This document shows, one piece after another, positions 61,192 to 64,000 of a DNA stretch of 64,000 bases; position 1 is the stretch's first letter, and every line of letters starts with the position of its first letter. Source of the DNA: DIGJ01 sp041739345 (lineage in GTDB: Bacteria > Bacillota > Clostridia > Lachnospirales > Lachnospiraceae); the NCBI GenBank assembly GCA_041739345.1, contig JBGSNZ010000002.1, positions 124,001-188,000 on the forward strand, read 5' to 3'. The notes below the pieces were generated by a model. That model ran no database searches, was not told the DNA's origin, and worked only from the letters and a program-made list of their open reading frames with translations. The position numbers and the translations under genes were made by a program.

Positions 61192-62196
61192 ATGGAGAAT
61201 ATTATTACGCTACGGCATGGAGATGGGGGTAAGTACACAAACTTGCTTATTAATGAGATTTTTTATAAGAATTTTGATAATGATCTGCTACTAAATTCCT
61301 TGGATGCCTCCGTTTTTGAGGTTGTTCAAGGAAAACTTGCATTTACAACGGACTCCTATGTCGTAAAACCTCTTTTCTTTTCTGGAGGAGACATAGGTAA
61401 ACTAGCTGTCTGTGGAACGATAAATGATTTAGCTACAGCGGGGGCGAAACCTTTATATTTAAGTTGTGGGGTAATTATTGAAGAGGGTTTTGATATGGGT
61501 TTACTAGAAAAAATTACTCAATCCATGGGAGAGATTTGTAGAAAAACAGGAGTGAAAATTATCACAGGTGATACAAAGGTTGTGGAGAAGGGTTTTGTAG
61601 ATGGATTATTTATTAACACCTCAGGAATAGGCGTGGTACAAGGTGGATATAATTCAAAACCAATACAAGAAGGTGATCAAATTATAATAACGGGAGGAAT
61701 TGCAGAACATGGCACCACCATAGCCATAGAACGATATCAAATAGAAGTAGTAGGGAATATTAAGAGTGATTGTATGCCATTAAATAACATTGTTGAACGG
61801 CTTCAAAAGTATATGAGAAGTATTAAATTAATGAAAGATCCTACTAGAGGCGGCTTGGGGACAGCCTTAAATGAAATAGTAGAGGTGGCTGGAAGAGGCG
61901 TTTGTTTATTGGAGGACGCAATTCCTATTACAGGAGAAGTAAAAGCTATTAATGAACTATTAGGATTAGATCCGCTATATCTTGCCTCAGAAGGGAGAAT
62001 GATTATAATAGTAGAAAAAGAGAAAAGTCAAAAAGTACTAGCAGAGGTTAAAATGTGCCAAGGTTGTGAAGATGCGGCCATCATAGGAAATTTCACTTCA
62101 AATGAGGTTAGACCAAGTGTTTTGTTAGAAACCGGTATAGGAGGGAAAAGATTAATTCAACCACTTGAAGGTGTAATGATACCAAGGATATGCTGA
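61192..62196 (+). CDS. hypE: Hydrogenase maturation protein HypE
   Basis: Dehydrates the carbamoylated C-terminal Cys to a thiocyanate, the CN donor. 334 residues, PurM-like ATP-binding fold: LRHGDGGKYTNLLI, FTTDSYVVKPLFFSGGDIGK, GTINDLATAGAKPLYLS, KDPTRGGLGTALNEI. It ends exactly in PRIC, the required C-terminal motif. The start is ATG 61192 (GGAGG 9 bases ahead), 1 base after the hypD stop. Last gene of the hydrogenase island. Confidence 0.97.
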   Translation: MENIITLRHGDGGKYTNLLINEIFYKNFDNDLLLNSLDASVFEVVQGKLAFTTDSYVVKPLFFSGGDIGKLAVCGTINDLATAGAKPLYLSCGVIIEEGFDMGLLEKITQSMGEICRKTGVKIITGDTKVVEKGFVDGLFINTSGIGVVQGGYNSKPIQEGDQIIITGGIAEHGTTIAIERYQIEVVGNIKSDCMPLNNIVERLQKYMRSIKLMKDPTRGGLGTALNEIVEVAGRGVCLLEDAIPITGEVKAINELLGLDPLYLASEGRMIIIVEKEKSQKVLAEVKMCQGCEDAAIIGNFTSNEVRPSVLLETGIGGKRLIQPLEGVMIPRIC

Positions 62197-62210
62197 TTTC
62201 ACTTTTAACT

Positions 62211-62849
62211 TTATTTAATTAAAAAGAGTAATTCATACGGACCTTGTACAATATAATCGGCTTTGGCATTTTGTAGTTCTCCTTTTTCTGCATATCCGTA
62301 TTCAACGCCTACACTTTTTATTCCGCATTGTTTTGCCCCATTAATATCATGCTTGCGATCGCCAATCATAATTACTTCGTCTTTATTACAATGGATTCGG
62401 TTAAGAACTTCTTCAATTACCTCATTTTTCTTCGTTCGAGTACCGTCGAATTCACTTCCTACGATTAAGTCAAAATACTGGCTAAGTTCAAATTTTTCAC
62501 ATATACGAACAGCAAAATCGGTTGGCTTGCTTGTCGCTACAGCAAGAACTTTCCCAGCTTCCGTTAATTGTGCAAGTACTTCTCTAATTCCAGGAATTAA
62601 TTTATTTTCAAAAATTCCGATATCCGTATAACGTTCTCGATAATAAAGTACGGCCTGCTTTGATTTTTCTTTCTCAAATCCATACAATGATGAAAAAGAT
62701 TCCTCTAAAGGAGGACCTATAAATGCAGTTAGTTTATCGCATTTTTCCTCGATACCAAATTTTCTTAATGCATACTGGACACTTTTTGTGATTCCCTCTT
62801 TTGGGTCTGTTAGCGTACCGTCTAAATCAAACAATATATATTTTATCAT
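62211..62849 (-). CDS. HAD-family phosphatase (phosphoglycolate phosphatase/Gph-like)
   Basis: 212 residues, HAD superfamily with the usual cap: FDLDGTLTDPKEGITKSVQ (nucleophile DxD), VLAVATSKPTDFA (second motif, Ser/Thr), then Lys in the third motif region and MIGDRKHDINGAKQCGI (fourth motif). Substrate could be phosphoglycolate or another small phosphate ester, or pyrophosphate (PpaX-like). The start is ATG 62849 with GGAG 8 bases ahead; the ATG at 62864 overlaps that site. Convergent with hypE, 14 bases apart. Confidence 0.92.
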   Translation of the reverse strand: MIKYILFDLDGTLTDPKEGITKSVQYALRKFGIEEKCDKLTAFIGPPLEESFSSLYGFEKEKSKQAVLYYRERYTDIGIFENKLIPGIREVLAQLTEAGKVLAVATSKPTDFAVRICEKFELSQYFDLIVGSEFDGTRTKKNEVIEEVLNRIHCNKDEVIMIGDRKHDINGAKQCGIKSVGVEYGYAEKGELQNAKADYIVQGPYELLFLIK

Positions 62850-63013
62850 CTTATTTCTCCACATTTTTTTATTATGGTATCATAAATCTAATTTTATATC
62901 AATAATAGTTCATTAATTCCTGTAAAATCACAGCTTCTATTTTTTTTATTATCATTTGCCTGTTATAAAGTGAATTGCTCTATTTTAGTACATTATTTTA
63001 AATTTACAATAAG

Positions 63014-63139
63014 CTACAAATCGGATTTTTTCAATAATTCTGCTTGTAAATCAAGTCTTTTATCAATAATATTTTTATTCTTCTGCATTAATATTATTCC
63101 AATGCCGAAATTTATGCACAATGTATATTTTTCGAACAT
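63014..63139 (-). CDS. Possible small protein or gene fragment (41 residues)
   Basis: On the minus strand 63139-63014 encodes a protein-like peptide (ends KNIIDKRLDLQAELLKKSDL). The ribosome binding site is poor (TGAG), and it lies in the AT-rich gap 62850-63298, which otherwise holds only the promoter at 63163. It could be a remnant. Low confidence. Confidence 0.2.
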   Translation of the reverse strand: MFEKYTLCINFGIGIILMQKNKNIIDKRLDLQAELLKKSDL

Positions 63140-63162
63140 AAAAATGCTCATATTTGTTACAG

Positions 63163-63191
63163 TTGACAATACTTTTATAGTAAAATATAAT
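63163..63191 (+). promoter_or_regulatory. Consensus sigma-A promoter of the aldehyde oxidoreductase gene
   Basis: TTGACA (63163-63168), 17 bases, TATAAT (63186-63191); both perfect. Start near 63198, leader of about 100 bases that contains an extra AAGGAGG (63234-63240) not followed by a usable start. Confidence 0.85.
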
Positions 63192-63298
63192 AAGTGTACA
63201 ATTATTCATTGATATTTTCGATAAGCAATAAAAAAGGAGGATATTGTACGAATTTTATACGTGTTGAGGAAACTATTTAAATTCAAAGGAGGTTCTAT

Positions 63299-64000
63299 AT
63301 GTTAAAGAAAACATTAATAATCAATGGTGTTAAGACAACTCTTGTTTCTGAACCGGATGCAAAACTATCCGATGTATTAAGAAAACAGCTTGGTCTGACA
63401 GGAACTAAGGTTGGTTGCGGAATTGGCGAATGCGGTTCCTGCACTGTCATTTTAAATGGTAAGGTAGTAAGATCATGTATTACAAAAATGAATAAACTAG
63501 ACGAGAATGCCGAAATCATCACAATTGAAGGTGTCGGAAATAAGGACAATCTTCATCCGCTTCAAATTTCCTGGATGGTAAATGGTGGTGCTCAATGTGG
63601 TTTTTGTACACCAGGTTTTATTGTTTCGGCTAAAGTACTCTTAGAAGAAAATAATAATCCAACAAGAGAAGAGGTTAGAGACTGGTTCCAGAAGAATCGA
63701 AATCTTTGCCGTTGTACCGGCTATAAACCATTAGTTGACGCTGTTATGGATGCAGCCAGATTAATTCGAGGCGAAATTGAAGTAAAAGATCTTTGGAAAC
63801 AGTTACCAGAAGGTGCTTCCATTATGGGAACCGAATACATTCGTCCTTCTGCATTAGCAAAAGTTACCGGAACATGGGACTTTGGAGCAGACTTAGGATT
63901 AAAACTTCCTGAAAATACGCTTCATGCGAAATTGGTACAGGCAGAAGTATCCCATGCAAATATCCTTTCTATCGATACTTCCGAAGCGTTAAAAGTTCCT
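63299..64000 (+). CDS. mop: Molybdopterin aldehyde oxidoreductase (Mop type), N-terminal part
   Basis: Starts at ATG 63299 with AAAGGAGG 6 bases ahead and runs off the window after 234 codons. First domain: plant-type 2Fe-2S ferredoxin (VGCGIGECGSCTVILNGKVV with the Cys ligands). Second: all-helical 2Fe-2S domain (GGAQCGFCTPGFIVSA, and NRNLCRCTGYKPLVDAV). Then the start of the molybdenum part (RPSALAKVTGTWDFGADLGL). The order and sequence are close to Desulfovibrio aldehyde oxidoreductase, in which all parts are on one chain. It oxidises aldehydes to acids with a molybdenum cytosine dinucleotide cofactor. The rest lies outside. Confidence 0.93.
   Translation, partial: MLKKTLIINGVKTTLVSEPDAKLSDVLRKQLGLTGTKVGCGIGECGSCTVILNGKVVRSCITKMNKLDENAEIITIEGVGNKDNLHPLQISWMVNGGAQCGFCTPGFIVSAKVLLEENNNPTREEVRDWFQKNRNLCRCTGYKPLVDAVMDAARLIRGEIEVKDLWKQLPEGASIMGTEYIRPSALAKVTGTWDFGADLGLKLPENTLHAKLVQAEVSHANILSIDTSEALKVP

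Noticed and set aside
62970..63212. 80-codon plus-strand frame upstream of the aldehyde oxidoreductase
   Set aside because: No ribosome binding site, AT-rich composition, and it runs over the consensus promoter.
63234..63267. AAGGAGG followed by a seven-codon frame starting TTG (63244)
   Set aside because: Only 3 bases separate the site from the TTG, too close for initiation; treated as an orphan site.

Overview
The window is chromosomal DNA of a low-GC, endospore-forming, anaerobic Firmicute, most likely a Lachnospiraceae (Clostridium cluster XIVa) relative. The reasons are spoIVA, AGGAGG-type ribosome binding sites, consensus sigma-A promoters, a mreBCD-PBP2-minCDE-rodA cell-shape operon, an [FeFe] hydrogenase, FMN-binding and ferredoxin proteins, and no respiratory genes. 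No rRNA, tRNA, CRISPR array or complete insertion sequence was seen.

Layout. 1-4000: end of gpsA, a membrane protein, a chemotaxis receptor without a sensor domain, and spoIVA behind a candidate sigma-E promoter. 4000-7500: an accessory stretch with a VanW-family gene, a decayed membrane-protein gene, an XRE regulator and three very long structured inverted-repeat elements, two of them related copies whose arms differ by paired, compensating changes. 7660-18170: an NlpC/P60 wall hydrolase, then a membrane-anchored MutS-like ATPase, rnhA, mutS, mutL, miaA and a methionine gamma-lyase-like PLP enzyme. 18310-28690: radC, mreB, mreC, mreD, PBP2, minC, minD, minE, rodA, mgsA and a lipoprotein DD-carboxypeptidase, which together set cell shape, septum position and wall growth. 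28700-36760: a small P-loop protein, a DUF378 protein, and an HlyD-like protein followed by yggS-sepF-yggT-ylmH-divIVA-aroB-lspA-rluD, the division/wall cluster.

36760-46720 is accessory: a BlaI-type repressor with three matching dyads, a 44-residue membrane protein, a flavodoxin/ferredoxin protein, a secreted FMN-binding protein, an [FeFe] hydrogenase, and a run of probable spore-surface genes (SpoIID-like/peptidoglycan-binding protein, Cys-Pro-repeat protein, sugar-dehydrogenase-like propeller) with a CBS-domain protein between them. 46870-53800 holds a TetR-controlled FtsX-type ABC transporter, a rhodanese lipoprotein and the FetAB metal exporter.

54000-62200 is a [NiFe] hydrogenase island: two broken genes (a tocopherol-cyclase-like remnant and a cytochrome b5-like gene with an in-frame stop), the two hydrogenase subunits, the maturation protease and hypF-hypC-hypD-hypE. 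hypA and hypB are not here. Arginine codon use differs from the core genes, which suggests later acquisition. The window ends with a HAD phosphatase and the start of a molybdopterin aldehyde oxidoreductase driven by a consensus promoter.

Most interesting leads: the compensating long hairpins bracketing vanW; the spoIVA hairpin/sigma-E arrangement; the shared TATCA-N2-TGATA dyad at the XRE and vanW promoters; the three BlaI-type dyads; and the CxxN variant of the proximal cluster motif in the [NiFe] small subunit.
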